64,000 bases of DNA from assembly GCA_003971905.1 (NCBI GenBank), contig RSEE01000036.1, positions 558,001 through 622,000 of the forward strand. Direction: 5' to 3'. Numbering within the stretch: position 1 is the first letter of the stretch; each line of letters opens with the position of its first letter. Shown here piece by piece: positions 20,186-30,932 of the stretch. The translations under genes and the position numbers were made by a program. This DNA comes from Moniliella sp. 'wahieum'. Taxonomy: Eukaryota > Basidiomycota > Moniliellomycetes > Moniliellales > Moniliellaceae. The notes under the pieces are model-generated. The model had not been told where the DNA came from. It did not search any database and saw nothing but the letters and a program-made list of their open reading frames with translations.

Positions 20186-23100
20186 TCATATGACAGCAAC
20201 CGGGGCCTGATCCATGGGATGGAACGAGTCAAGACCGGCAAAGGTAACCGCTTCGTGGCCAGTCTCTAGTGGGGGAGGAGGGGGGTGATGGATATCATCG
20301 GAAGAGGGGGAAGCAGCGCGCGTCGCCCCCCAACCAGAGGGACGGAGAGGTCCGGCTCGGTCCCGGGCACCAAATTCAGGCGCGACGGGTGAGCCTGCGT
20401 AGCTGGTATGAGTGGAGCAAGGTGCAAAAATACCGTCCAATGCAAAAACATCTTGGCCTTCGCCTTCGAAGGCAGGGGCGCTTGAACGCATCACTGGTTT
20501 ACCGACAGGGGAATGGGGTCGAGGGGTCGTAGCGTCCTGGTCAACGGGGTGGAAGGCGTCCAATCCACCGTAGCTCACATCATCGCTGTCATCACCCAGA
20601 GGCTGTACGGCGGACGAGAGGGACGAAGTGGACGCAATCGGACGCACCCGCTACATTCGGAATTGGGGCCCTGGCGGCGATCGGAGAGGACCCGGCCCAG
20701 CTGGTGTGCGTCGAGCGGGGGGCAAACGATCGGTCCAAGGTGAAGTCCTCCTCGCCTTCCCCTTCGAACGCGGGCGGCGCCTTCACTGGCTGGGCCATCG
20801 GGGTCGTAGCGTCCTGGTCGACCGGGTGGAAAGCGTCCAAGCCTCCGTAGGCCACATCATCATCCCCCTCTTCCCCGAACGGCTGCACACAGCTGAGGAG
20901 AGAGACGAGCGCGAGGGAATGGTACGCACAACCGTCGCCTCGAGGATGGGCGCCCGAGCAACGACGGGAGAGGATCCTGCCCAGCTGGTGTGGGTCGAGC
21001 GGGGCGCAAACGACTGGTCCAAGGAGAAGTCCTCCTCACCTCCCTTCAAAAGCGGGCGGCCCTTTCACTGGGTGGGCCACCGGGGTTGTGGCATCCTGAT
21101 CAACTGGGTGGAACGCGTCCAAGCCGCCGTAGCTCACATCATCATCCCCCTCTTCCCCGAACGGCTGCACAGCTGAGGAGAGAGATGAGCGGGAGGGCAT
21201 GGTACGCACCCACCAACTTGGAAATGGGGGCCGTGGCGACGACAGGAGAGGACCCAACCCAACTGGTATGGGTCGAGCGGGGCGCAAACGATTGATCCAA
21301 GGTGAAGTTCTCCTCGCCTTCGCCTTCGAATGCGGGTGGGGCCTTCACCGGTTGAGCCAACGGGGTCGTGGCATCCTGGTCGACAGGGTGGAGAGCGTCC
21401 AAGCCGCCGTAGCTCACATCATCACTGTCATCTCCCAGAGGCTGGACGGCCGAGGACAGAGATGAGCGGGAGGGCGGACGCACAGCCACCAACTTGGAAA
21501 TGGGGGCGCATGCAACGACGGGAGAGATCCTGCCCAGCTGGTATGGGTCGAGCGGGGCGCAAACGACTGGTCCAAAGAAAAGTCCTCCTCGCCTTCCCCT
21601 TCGAACGCGGGCGGCGCCTTCACTGGCTGGGCCATCGGGGTCGTAGCGTCCTGGTCGACCGGGTGGAAGGCGTCCAAGCCGCCGTAGCTCACATCATCAT
21701 CCCCTCTTCCCCGAACGGCTGCACAGCTGAGGAGAGAGACGAGCGGGAGGGCATGGTACGCACAGCCACCAACTTGGAAATGGGGGCCGTGGCGACGACA
21801 GGAGAGGACCCAACCCAACTGGTATGGGTCGAGCGGGGCGCAAACGATTGATCCAAGGTGAAGTCCTCCTCGCCTTCGCCTTCGAACGCGGGCGGCGCCT
21901 TCACTGGGTGGGCCATCGGGTCGTAGCGTCCTGATCAACTGGGTGGAACGCGTCCAAGCCGCCGTAGCTCACATCATCCCCCTCTTCCCCGAACGGCTGA
22001 ATGGCGGACCAGAGGGACGAAGTGGACGCAATCGGACGCACAGCCGCTACATTCGGAATTGGGGCCCTGGCGGCGATCGGAGAGGACCCGGCCCAGCTGG
22101 TGTGCGTCGAGCGGGGCGCAAACGATTGGTCCAAAGAAAAGTCCTCCTCGCCCTCCCCTTCGAACGCGGGCGCCCTTCACTGGGTGGGCCATCGGGTCGT
22201 GGCATCCTGGTCGACCGGGTGGAAGGCGTCCAAGCCGCCGTAGCTCACATCATCACTGTCATCTCCCAGAGGCTGAACGGCCGAGGACAGAGATGAGCGG
22301 GAGGGCACGGTGCGCACAGCCACCAATTTGGAAATGGGGGCACATGCAACGATGGGAGAGGATCCTGCCCAGCTGGTGTGGGTCGAGCGGGCGCGAACGA
22401 CTGGTCCAAAGAAAAGTCCTCCTCGCCTTCCCCTTCGAATGCGGGCGGCGCCTTCACCGGTTGAGCCAACGGGGTCGTAGCGTCCTGGTCAACCGGGTGG
22501 AAGGCTTCCAAGCCGCCGTAGCTCACATCATCGCTGTCGCTCACCGCCTAGAGGCTGCACGGCCGAAGACAAGGACGAAAGGGATGACACGCGGCCGACG
22601 GGGCCCATTGGCTGGGTGGTAGCGCGTGGTAGGACGGGCGATGAGCTGGTCCAACTCGTATGCGTCGAGCGAGGGGCGAACGCCTGCTCCAGCGAAAAGT
22701 CTTCCTGGCCCTCGCCTTCGAACGCGGGCGCGCGCGCCTCAGCCACGGGGTGCGCCATCGGTGTCACCGCCTCGTCAGCCGGAACAACGTGTTCAGCGCC
22801 TCTGCCTCTGCCGTCTCGGTGCGAGCAGATAACTTGGACGCTGATTGGACGGATGTGGTGGGTCCATCTGGGGGTTCCTCCCCTTCGCGCTCCTCCCCCG
22901 CCGACGACGCATTGTCACTCCCGTTTCTAAATGTATCAAGCGAAGGAAGGAGTACGCTCGACGGGAATGTCGGCTTGCTGGTCAGCTGGATGGAAGGAGA
23001 TCAAACCGTCCGCTTCCATGCCTTCCGTCTCGTCCCCGAAAGGTTGAGAAGCGGTGGCCAGCGAAACGGGTCGAGGCGTGGACAGGTTGAGTGGTTCCTG

Positions 23101-24971
23101 TGTCGAAGGAACAATGGGGGGCGAGACGACGGAGGACCCCGACCAGCTGGTGTGGGTCGACTGGGGCGCAAACGCCTGGTCGAGGGAAAAGTCTTCTTCA
23201 CCTTCTCCTTCCAAGGTGGAAGGAGAGGGGGCACGCCCACTGGGGGACAGGACCGGTTTGGTCCAGAGGATGGAAAGTATCCAGTCCAGTGAACTCCACA
23301 GCATCGGCTTCTTCCGTTAGGCACTGTGCGCCATCACTGTCTTGGGGCTGAGGCACGCCTTGCATGGCAGGTGAACGCGGGACCTCTGTATGCCGGGCCA
23401 AGGGGGATACCGCACTAGACTCACCAGCAGAGCCGACGTAGCTGGTATGAGTCGATTGAGGGGCAAATGCAACGTCCAATGCAAGATCTTCTACGCCTTG
23501 CCCCTCAAAACTAGCTTCGTTGTGCAGACGGATCCGTCGGTAGCCTCGTCGATGGTCGTTAGTCGATCTAGCGTACCACCTTCGGGATGCACAAGGCCGG
23601 GGCTGACTTGTATCGTGTGATTCGTCACTTCTTGAACATGTGCCTCACCTTCCTCTTTCCCATTCTGGGAGAGAGGATTGGGCTCGAGGCTGGCAAGGCC
23701 ATGTGAAAACATCCGTTGTTTGACATTGTGGGTACGCAAGGAATCGGTTTGTGACTGGGACACCCGACCGTGGCCGGGCAAGTGGGGGAGAAGGCGAGGC
23801 GAGAGACGATGAGGGACAGGCGGGGCGAAAGGCGGGGCGAGAGGCGAGGAGACACGAGGGAAAAGACCGGGCGTACTTGAAGTAGGTGCATTCGGTTCGG
23901 GAAGAGCGAGGTGCGAACTTGCCTTGGCCGAGACTGGCGCCGTTTCTTCCCGCACCTTTGTAGAGGCAGGCAGAGGCGATAATGCAGGCGTCTCTGACAG
24001 GGGCTGGCTACTGTCGTTTCCTGCTGTTCCGGCATCCTGCCCGCCCAGGCTCGTGGCTCGAAGTGAAATGGGCGGCGAGCCATACGAAGAGGATATCGCT
24101 TCGACACCATTCGATCCTTCCGGAGCTCCATCCGATAAGGAGAGGGGAGGAATCTCTGGTTCCACCTCCCGTAGGATTTCTTGCGAGGCAACGGGGGGCG
24201 TAGAAAAGGGTGTTCCGGGCGAGAGGTAGCCAGGGCGGGGCTCAGAACCTTCGGCAGCAAAAGATTGCCAGGCAAGACTGTGTAGGCGCAAAGGTCAGTT
24301 CCGAATTCCATCATCACATAGCACCACACATTTAGGTCAACGTACCTAAGCGGAGAGCGGCTAAGATCGATGCCGCTACTAACGAACGATGTGTCGGTGC
24401 GAGCTCCTTCGGAGGAAGAGTAGAGACTACCTCCGGTGGGGAGATTGTTGTCGGAGGTTCGATTTGCCCGTTGGGGGACGGCGGGAGGCGGTCCATGGGC
24501 GTGATCGCTGGGCTGGCGCCGCGCGATGGGTCGACGGTTGTGCTGGGGTAGGAGCAATGATGGGGGAGGATGAGGAGGAGGTTTTGGTGTTCTGGGCGGG
24601 GCGGCGTACCAGACGCGCCAGGCCGCCAGTAGCCACGCTGTGCCGTTGGGTCCGCTTCCCGCCCGCGGGAGCTGGGCCGGAGGCGGCCGGGCCTGCTACC
24701 GAGTGGGAAGCGGAGGAGGCATCAGGTTTACGGGAAGAAGAGTGGTGGTGATGGTGGGGGTGGGCGGCGCGCTTGAGGCCGTCGATAAAGGAGTGGGTGG
24801 AGGCCGAGTAGGCGCGCGAGACGGGAGAGGAGCTGCCGGTGCGGGAGGCAGAGGCGGTGGTGCGATGGTCGTCGGGGCATGAGAGGAGGTCGTGGCAGGG
24901 GGGGGCGGGGGAGAGGCGGGGGGAGCAGGGGCTGCCGTGCCGAGGTGCCAGAGACGGCTGAAGAAGCCCAT
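20186..24971 (-). CDS. Giant tandem-repeat protein, unknown family
   Basis: I do not recognise this protein. ATG 24971-24969 starts MGFFSRLWHLGTAAP and leads into a Pro/Ala/Ser-rich head with a His run (AAHPHHHHHSSSRK). An intron at 24278-24345 (GTACGT donor, CACAG acceptor) joins LSRSPL to SLAWQSFAAEGSEPRPGY. The body has a Ser/Pro region, then about 12 copies of a unit of about 94 residues, from about 23500 down to the stop at 20188-20186. Each unit has two boxes: an acidic FEGEGEEDFSLDQSFAP with STHTSW, and SYGGLDAFHPVDQDATTP. They are separated by a variable SSLSSAVQPFGEE linker. The central copies are almost identical; the first and last have diverged (FHPLDQ, FHPMDQ). There is no signal peptide or membrane helix. 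About 1,570 codons if continuous. Spacings not divisible by three break the frame between several copies, through assembly error or erosion. Divergent from chitinase A. Confidence 0.65.
20400..23470 (-). repeat. Tandem repeat of about 280 bases (11 STHTSW boxes)
   Basis: The AGCTGGTATGGGTCGAGCGG-like word that encodes the STHTSW box on the minus strand occurs at about 20400, 20699, 20979, 21259, 21535, 21817, 22095, 22371, 22650, 23144 and 23437. The eight inner intervals from 20400 to 22650 are 276 to 299 bases. One interval of about 494 holds a degenerate unit. Neighbouring units differ by a few bases, while some distant units share identical variants, which suggests recent unequal exchange or conversion. 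Confidence 0.9.
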
Positions 24972-25200
24972 CGTGCCCAGGGCAATGCAGGTGGAACGGG
25001 GGAGTTGAGGGGATGGTGGGGCGGAGACGAGGAGGAGATCGGAGGTCGGAGGAGGTCGTCAGAATAGTCGTGCGGGGCGTGAGCGGCGTGAAGGCGGCGG
25101 GCGGAGGATGGTGGGACAAGCGAGGCAGGATCGGCGAGGCGAAATAGGCGACGCCTGCAGGGGGCACCGCATGGGATGGATGGACCGTCGGTCTTCCGCC

Positions 25201-25208
25201 AAAATATA
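25201..25208 (-). promoter_or_regulatory. Possible TATA element for the repeat-protein gene
   Basis: Read on the minus strand this is TATATTTT, in a GC-rich context, about 230 bases upstream of the ATG at 24971. The distance is plausible for a fungal promoter; the match is weak. Confidence 0.3.
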
Positions 25209-26478
25209 AGCCCCTGAGACCCCCACCAGCGCGCCCGCCGGCCGGCGGCAGTCTGCGGGGGGCTGCCCTGCCCACCTCCTCCCCCACTGCCCCCACGCCC
25301 ACACTGCCCACGGCCAGGCGAAGGACCATGCTGCGCCCCTGTCGTCGCCACACAGCCTCCACCTCGGCCCCGCGGTGGCCCGCAAGGCTCCTGAATATAT
25401 GAACGGTCTGCTCCACACGCCGTCCCGGCGTTGCCATGGAAACCCAGCTACAGACAGAGTGGGTTCGTCGTTCGACGTACGCGACGTTACAAAAACTCCC
25501 AAAAGCCACTGCCACTCCTTTGGTCATGCCGTCCATATGCAGAAGCTCAAGGTCTGACATGGTGCGGAATGGTCGATGGGCAGGTGGGAGGCGAGCAAGG
25601 CAGACGAAGTGGTGGAGATGCAATCGGGGCTAATCGATAATCATTAATCAGGGCAAGGCAGTCGTCAGGCGCGCAGACAGGGGAGCGGAATAGGGGCGGA
25701 ACGGGACCACTTGGCACTGGTCAGTACTCAGTGGCTGTGATTGCCTGTGTCGGATGTGTGAAACACGACACCCGTCACACAATCACCAACATGCCATCGG
25801 CGTCCTAGTCGCTGGGCCACCAACGCTTTGCATTTGAACGCTGAGTAAGCTGAACGATGAACGATGAACGTGAACGTGAACGCGAACGTTGACCATAGAA
25901 TCTTGGCCAACCAACATCAGCCAGTTTCTCAACTTCAGCACCTCAGCCGGCAGCCGCGCCACCCTATCGACACTGGGACACATCCATTGTTTCCCCATTT
26001 TTGCTTGTAACATGTAACGCGTAACGGCAGGACCGGCACCGCGTACCTGTCACATCCAACACACGCCGCCCCATCTCGCAGCGCCAAAGTATCATGCAAG
26101 CAACGTTAACGTTTACTACCACTGCCTTCATCATGCATCACTGCGACATGATACACACTGCTCCTACACCCAAGTGTGTTGACGCGTTGACGGCTGGATA
26201 GTGGATGCCCTGTGCATGCGCACGACAGCAGACACTTGGCGAGAGTAAACCATCGAGCGTGATATGCCTATAGGCCCCATCCTCGAGTGCATCCACTCTC
26301 GCTGTGTCCTCCGTTTCGATGGAGAGGCAAAGATGGTCACCAGGATGGGGGACCACAGATATGTTGGGGCATCCACAGAGGATATCAAACGGTCCATGGT
26401 GTGCAGACTGAGAGCGTATATTCGGGCCCACACCGGCGGTGCAAAGTTGGCAAGAACACGGATGGTGTAGTGGCTGCT

Positions 26479-26492
26479 CAACGTTGAACGTT
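26479..26492. repeat. AACGTTGAACGTT doublet
   Basis: Two AACGTT palindromes spaced by one G, flanked by CTC and GAAC. Another member of the intergenic heptad family seen at 9257-9270 and 57547-57560. Confidence 0.6.
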
Positions 26493-27548
26493 GAACTCTA
26501 CTTTTGTAGGGACTGTTGTGTTTGGGTCTCTCATCGGCACAATCCCCCTCCCGCACAGGATATAGTGGCAGAAACGCCTTCGGAAGGGGAGTGGACGGCG
26601 GTGCCTGGCGTTGCGGAAAAGGATCTCTCAGGATCACACCCTAAAAGGCAACACGCGTCCCCTGGTCCAAATTCCTTCGGAGTAACCGGTAAGACCTAAG
26701 ATCTGCGATTGTCGATGAATGTGACCAAGAGAGAGCGTCTCAGTAAGGCGGTCACATGTCACAGATCCATTGCCTATGACACACGCACGACCCTACTCCA
26801 GTGCATATCGGCTGCTGTTTGTCAGTAGAGGGGATGCAGGATGGAAGAAGTTCACTCTAGAAGTACGCGACTGGCGCTGCAAGCATGTCGTTCTCTCTCC
26901 TCCTTTGCGGGTAGTGTGGGCATGCGCTAATATACCTGTTGTCGTGATCATTGGCATGGTGCGGTTGCGCGTCAATCCATCTACCATACTTGGACAGTGA
27001 GAAAAAATGACTATAGTAACCAGTGACTTTTGGCAAGTGATTCTGCGACAAGAGCCAGACCATGCACGCCACTGTACAGTTTTGAGAGGACGTTGGGCAG
27101 GCAGTGGGCCTGTCGTTTAATACGAGTGATGGCGACCTGCCGTTCTAGGCACCGGCTGGCCATTCTAGCACCCAACTTGGTCTCACCGTTGTCCCCTCCC
27201 CAATACTTGCCACGCATGTCATGCAACCACTAGTCACTAGATACGATTGAGTGACTTTGGCTTTCTATCGCCGCTCGCCTTCTCCAGTCATATTAAAGCC
27301 AGCGGGTTGTCCCTCCCTCAGCCCAGCCCACCACCTCGTCTTGTCCTTCCCCCCTTGTGCGCAGCTGGCTCTGCCCAACCTAATACTAGGCTCTCTTTCT
27401 CCTCCTTGGCTGGCCCATCATCCTTCTCCCGCCCTCTCTGGATTTCTCTGCTGGACAGACATCCTTGTGCCTTGAGCTGGCTCTGGCGTCTTTTCTACCC
27501 CTATTCCTCCCCTTCCTCACGCCTTCTGTGCCGCTTCTTGTTTGCGAC

Positions 27549-28576
27549 ATGTCGCGTCTGCTCGCCACCCTGTTCTGCTCGCAATTGCTCTCGCCAGCCT
27601 CGTGACTGCGGCGCCGGTTCACTACCTGGAGCAACGGAAGGCTGGGAAAGCCCATAAGCCAGCCTTTGTTGTACGTTGCCTCTCGCTTGGAACTGCGCTA
27701 TTCCGGTGCAAGCGTAAGCTGACCCTGGACCACTCTTTGATTAGGCCTACGGATGGACGCCCAACCAAGGCAGCGGCGGCGTACCCGCCCCGCAAGACAT
27801 TCAAGGCTTCACGCACTACAACCTTGCCTTTTGGACCACCCAGGGCCCGCTCTCGGCCGCGGCGGCGTGGAACCAATCGGGGGCCGAGGTACGGGCGCAA
27901 GTCAAGGCGCAGTACAAGGCTGCAGGAATCAAGTTGATGATCAGTGCGTTTGGTTCGACGGATCGGCCGATGGCGAACGGGTACACGGCCTCGGGGATTG
28001 CACAAGAACTAGTGGACTTTGTCTTGTCCAACGACCTGGACGGAGTGGACATTGATTTTGAAGAGTCGGACCTGGTCCAATCGGGCCAGGCTACTCCCCT
28101 GGCTCGTCGAGTTGACCCAGGCACTGCGAACGGCCCTGCCACACAAACAAGGCTACGTCCTAACCCATGCGCCTATGGCGCCGTACTTCTCGCCCAGCTG
28201 GGCCAGCTCGGGCAAGGGATACCTAGATGTCGAGGCACAGGTGGCAAGAGCATCGATCACTACCTCGTCCAATTTTACGAACAAGAAGGTAGCTATGAAG
28301 ACTGCTCCACCCTGCTTACCCCGCCGGCCTCGCCCCCCCTACAGCCAATCGTCCCTGTTTGAGATCCACACCAACGGCGTGCCGCTCAAGCGCCTCGTGG
28401 TGGGCAAACCAGCCACATCGGCAGATGCCGCGAGCGGGTACATGGACCCAACCACATTGGGACAGTGTCTGGCCACCGCGCGCCAGCAGCACTGGAACGC
28501 CGGCGTGTCGTTTTGGCAGTACCCGCACACCCAAAATGTCCACTCTACCGTCAAGACCGCCGCCGGGTGGAGCTAG
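27549..28576 (+). CDS. Secreted GH18 chitinase A
   Basis: Hydrolyses beta-1,4-linked N-acetylglucosamine polymers. The ATG at 27549 gives a signal peptide (MSRLLATL, then LLAIALASLVTAAPVHYL after one missing base near 27575). An intron at 27671-27744 (GTACGT, GATTAG) joins KPAFV to AYGWTPNQGSGG. The barrel continues with HYNLAFWTTQGPLSAAAAWN, then GIKLMISAFGS (strand 3) and LDGVDIDFEE, the DxxDxDxE catalytic motif with the acid Glu intact. QFYEQEGSYEDCSTLLT takes the place of the usual substrate-binding Tyr motif. The C-terminal segment LFEIHTNGVPLKRLVVGKPA leads to ARQQHWNAGVSFWQYPH. Stop TAG 28574-28576. About 318 codons, a compact GH18 without a chitin-binding module. Single-base frame changes occur near 28095, 28243 and 28330. 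Paralogue of chitinase B at 36843-38057. Confidence 0.9.
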
Positions 28577-28953
28577 TGGTAACCCTTTCCTACTTCAAGT
28601 GTCTCCTCTCTTGCCCCCCATGACCGTGCCCCGTCTACATGCACCCCATATCTCCATCTGTTTGCTTCTTCCAGTACCCCTCCCCACACACCATTTTTGT
28701 CAATGCACATTCTATTTCGAGGTGGTTTATGCTGGGTTTAGGGTGCCGACAGCTGTATAGTAGGTAGGTATAGGGCGGGTGCTTCAGGAGGCGCGAGGCG
28801 GCCGGGGGAGAATCAGCAGTACAATCAGTCGAAACCTCCATTGTCCTCTTGCCAGTGAAGCAAATGTTTGGGAACTGGTAATTAAGCACGGGGCAGAAGG
28901 CCAATCGAGCAACGGTCAACGGTGTCCCCACACGAAACAGAGCAGCAGTCAAC
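28577..28953. other. Convergent intergenic region
   Basis: 3' flank of chitinase A and of the opposing Sfr1-like gene. No motif or frame of interest. Confidence 0.4.
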
Positions 28954-29680
28954 TCAAACCGGCTGAGGAAGATACGCACGGCCCATCGCATCCAGCATGC
29001 GTCCCACCGTCCAAGTGGCTGGTTCAGTACGGGCGGAAGTAGGTTGCCCGTCGGTCGAATCCGTGCATTCCGTACCCACCTCTCCGTCCCACCCCCACTC
29101 ATCTCTGCACGGCAAGGGCCTAAAGGGATTGTCGACCGGGACAGGGACCAAGGTGAAAAGTGCCTGGGCCGCTTCCTGCGCTACAAGACGCCACTGGGAT
29201 ATCAGGGGATGGATCGGGCGCACGAGGTCGTCTCTGCCACCAAATGAAATGGTCAACGAAACAAGGAGGGTCAGCATGTTCAACGTTCCACGCAGTAGGT
29301 GAGAAGAACCACACTCTATTACCCTCTTGGTATCGCAGTGCCAAACGGAGCGTGCGCAGGCGGGATTGGAGCTGGAGCTGGTTTCGTTGCTTCCCTTTCG
29401 CCCGAGTGCGCGGCACACCGCGCTTGACGGACGAAAAACTACAGGAAGAAGAACGAAGGGCCATCGTGGGCGTGGCATGAGTAGAGTGGGACCGAGCCAG
29501 ACGAGGCGCAGCGGTGTGTGCTGCTGCTACCGCAACAGAGGGGGAGGAGCAGGAAGGGGGCGGGGACCATTCATCTGGCCCACTAGGGGGGGCGGAGGAT
29601 GAAGTGACCCGGCTGGGGGGACGGAAGGGGCGGAACAAGGTGAGGGCCACTTGGTCGGGAGGGGGGACGTGAGGTGGCAT
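28954..29680 (-). CDS. SFR1: Probable Sfr1/Mei5 recombination mediator subunit
   Basis: In yeasts Sfr1/Mei5 pairs with Swi5/Sae3 to stimulate Rad51/Dmc1 strand exchange. ATG 29680-29678 opens MPPHVPPPDQVALTLFRPF, where FRPFRPP resembles the KPFKSP motifs of Sfr1 N termini. A Ser-rich linker and a basic patch (RTRAKGKQRNQ) lead to a coiled coil (LQLQSRLRTLRLALRYQE). After a probable intron at 29234-29322 (GTAATA donor, TGGCAG acceptor) comes DDLVRPIHPLISQWRLVAQE then AAQALFTLVP. This parallels the Sfr1 pattern of LRLxxxY, a basic or polar turn, LIxxWR, and a short helix. The end (WTVGRMLDAMGRAYLPQPV) fits the family's final TMxxML helix. Stop at 28956-28954. About 212 codons, close to the short metazoan SFR1. 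The splice phase does not close exactly, as expected if one base is wrong. The call rests on pattern similarity only. Confidence 0.5.
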
Positions 29681-30932
29681 GGGACAGATGAGCGGGGTAG
29701 CAGAAGAAATCCCGCCGGTCTTCTCAACCGGTTCCCCTACTTGATAGGAGGGTGCATTAGTGCAGTAAGAACCCGCGTGTTGCCTGAGCCGGCCGCGGCG
29801 GTACCGCGGTCGGAGGATGAAGGGATTGCGGTTTCGGATGTATGCTCGCTCCCCTTTCGGGACTGACGTGGCCTGCCACCCCACCGTTTACCGTTTGCAA
29901 GGACGAGCTAGGTTCCACGATCCGTACCCGCTTGACTGGATGCATTTTTCGCTTGGCTCATCCAACGAATCTCGCGAGGACGTCTCCCAACTGCGCTCTT
30001 CTCGAGCGGTGCTGGGCGCAGAGGCAATGAGAGGCTCGGAACGGGAGGGTTGAACTGTCCTGAGGAAGTGTGTGCATATCTTCGAGTAACCCTTCACTAG
30101 GATTATCCTCCGTTGCCAGCACTGGCTGTGGCCCCTGATGAGTGGTCTGGGATATCCGAGCCTCATCAGGGCCAGGCCGGATGGGATAATGCAAAGGCAG
30201 TGTGTCTTGGGAGGCGAGAGAACCGAGATGGTGCGGCTCTGACCCAACATGAAGACCGAGGTGAGAGGTGGAGAGTGGGGTGTTGTGGCGTTGCACAGAC
30301 CCAGATGGCTGGATGCTGGGTTGGGAGATGGTGGATGAATGCGGCAGTGCAGCGGGAACGCACTGCTGGCGGAGGTTGGCGTGGCTGTGGGAGAGAGAGA
30401 GGAGTAACCCCCATCAGATGCGGGGGCCGACGGAAGGTGGCTGCGCGCATGAGTGGAGGCGGGCGAGGTGGATGGCAGGGAGGGGGTGTGGGGACGGGCC
30501 GCAGTGGCTTGATGCGTGGGCCGAGCAAGGGCCAGTAGTGGTGATAGGGGATGGATGGCGTCAGCAGCTGCCCCGGGGCAGCTTGCCTGGGGCGCCTCGG
30601 CCGGCGTCTTCCATGTGGCTGCGTCCGATAGGCGGATGGGCTGAGACGTCATGTGGGGCATCCACACGGGCAAATGGTGCTCTGGTGGCAGCAGTCCTCC
30701 CTCTCAGCGAGTGGGTGTTGGGTGCCCCCGCAAAGACATATACACAACACCACGAGAGAGATCCAGCCGGCCAGCAGTGCAGTTTTGCAATGTTGCAGCC
30801 CCGACAGCGGAATGCCAGCGGAATCACGCTGCGGAATCACGCTGCTGCTTTCTACAATTCGAGCCTGCTCTCCTCGCGTCTGCTTGACCGCCTCGCCCAC
30901 GGCCTTGGCACCACCACGCCACCACCGCCACC
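29681..30932. other. Divergent spacer between SFR1-like gene and NUP49
   Basis: Minus-strand frames at 29888-30673 and 29958-30296 encode Ser/Pro/His-rich text without a domain. They could be an upstream exon of the SFR1-like gene or an unrelated hypothetical protein, but I cannot support either. The last 100 bases are the CT-rich leader of the nucleoporin gene. Confidence 0.35.

Larger units (their letters stand above)
24972..27548. other. Divergent intergenic region of 2.6 kb
   Basis: Shared upstream region of the repeat-protein gene (minus) and chitinase A (plus). Holds a possible TATA element for the minus strand near 25201-25208, TAATCGATAATCATTAATCA at 25631-25650, a run of GAACG words (25850-25890), AACGTTAACGTT at 26102-26113 and a GAACGTT doublet at 26479-26492. 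Frames such as 26164-26637 (minus) carry no domain. Confidence 0.4.

Noticed and set aside
20400-23470. Repeats considered as a CRISPR array
   Set aside because: Units of about 280 bases are coding, lack unique spacers and lie in a eukaryotic genome.
24972-25623. Upstream extension of the repeat-protein frame to 25623
   Set aside because: The frame stays open but crosses a TATA-like element and shows only chance composition; ATG 24971 with MGFFSRLWHLG is a better start.
29888-30673. Minus-strand open frame of 261 codons upstream of the SFR1-like gene
   Set aside because: Ser/Pro/His-rich, begins at no convincing ATG and has no domain; might be leader or a separate gene but cannot be supported.
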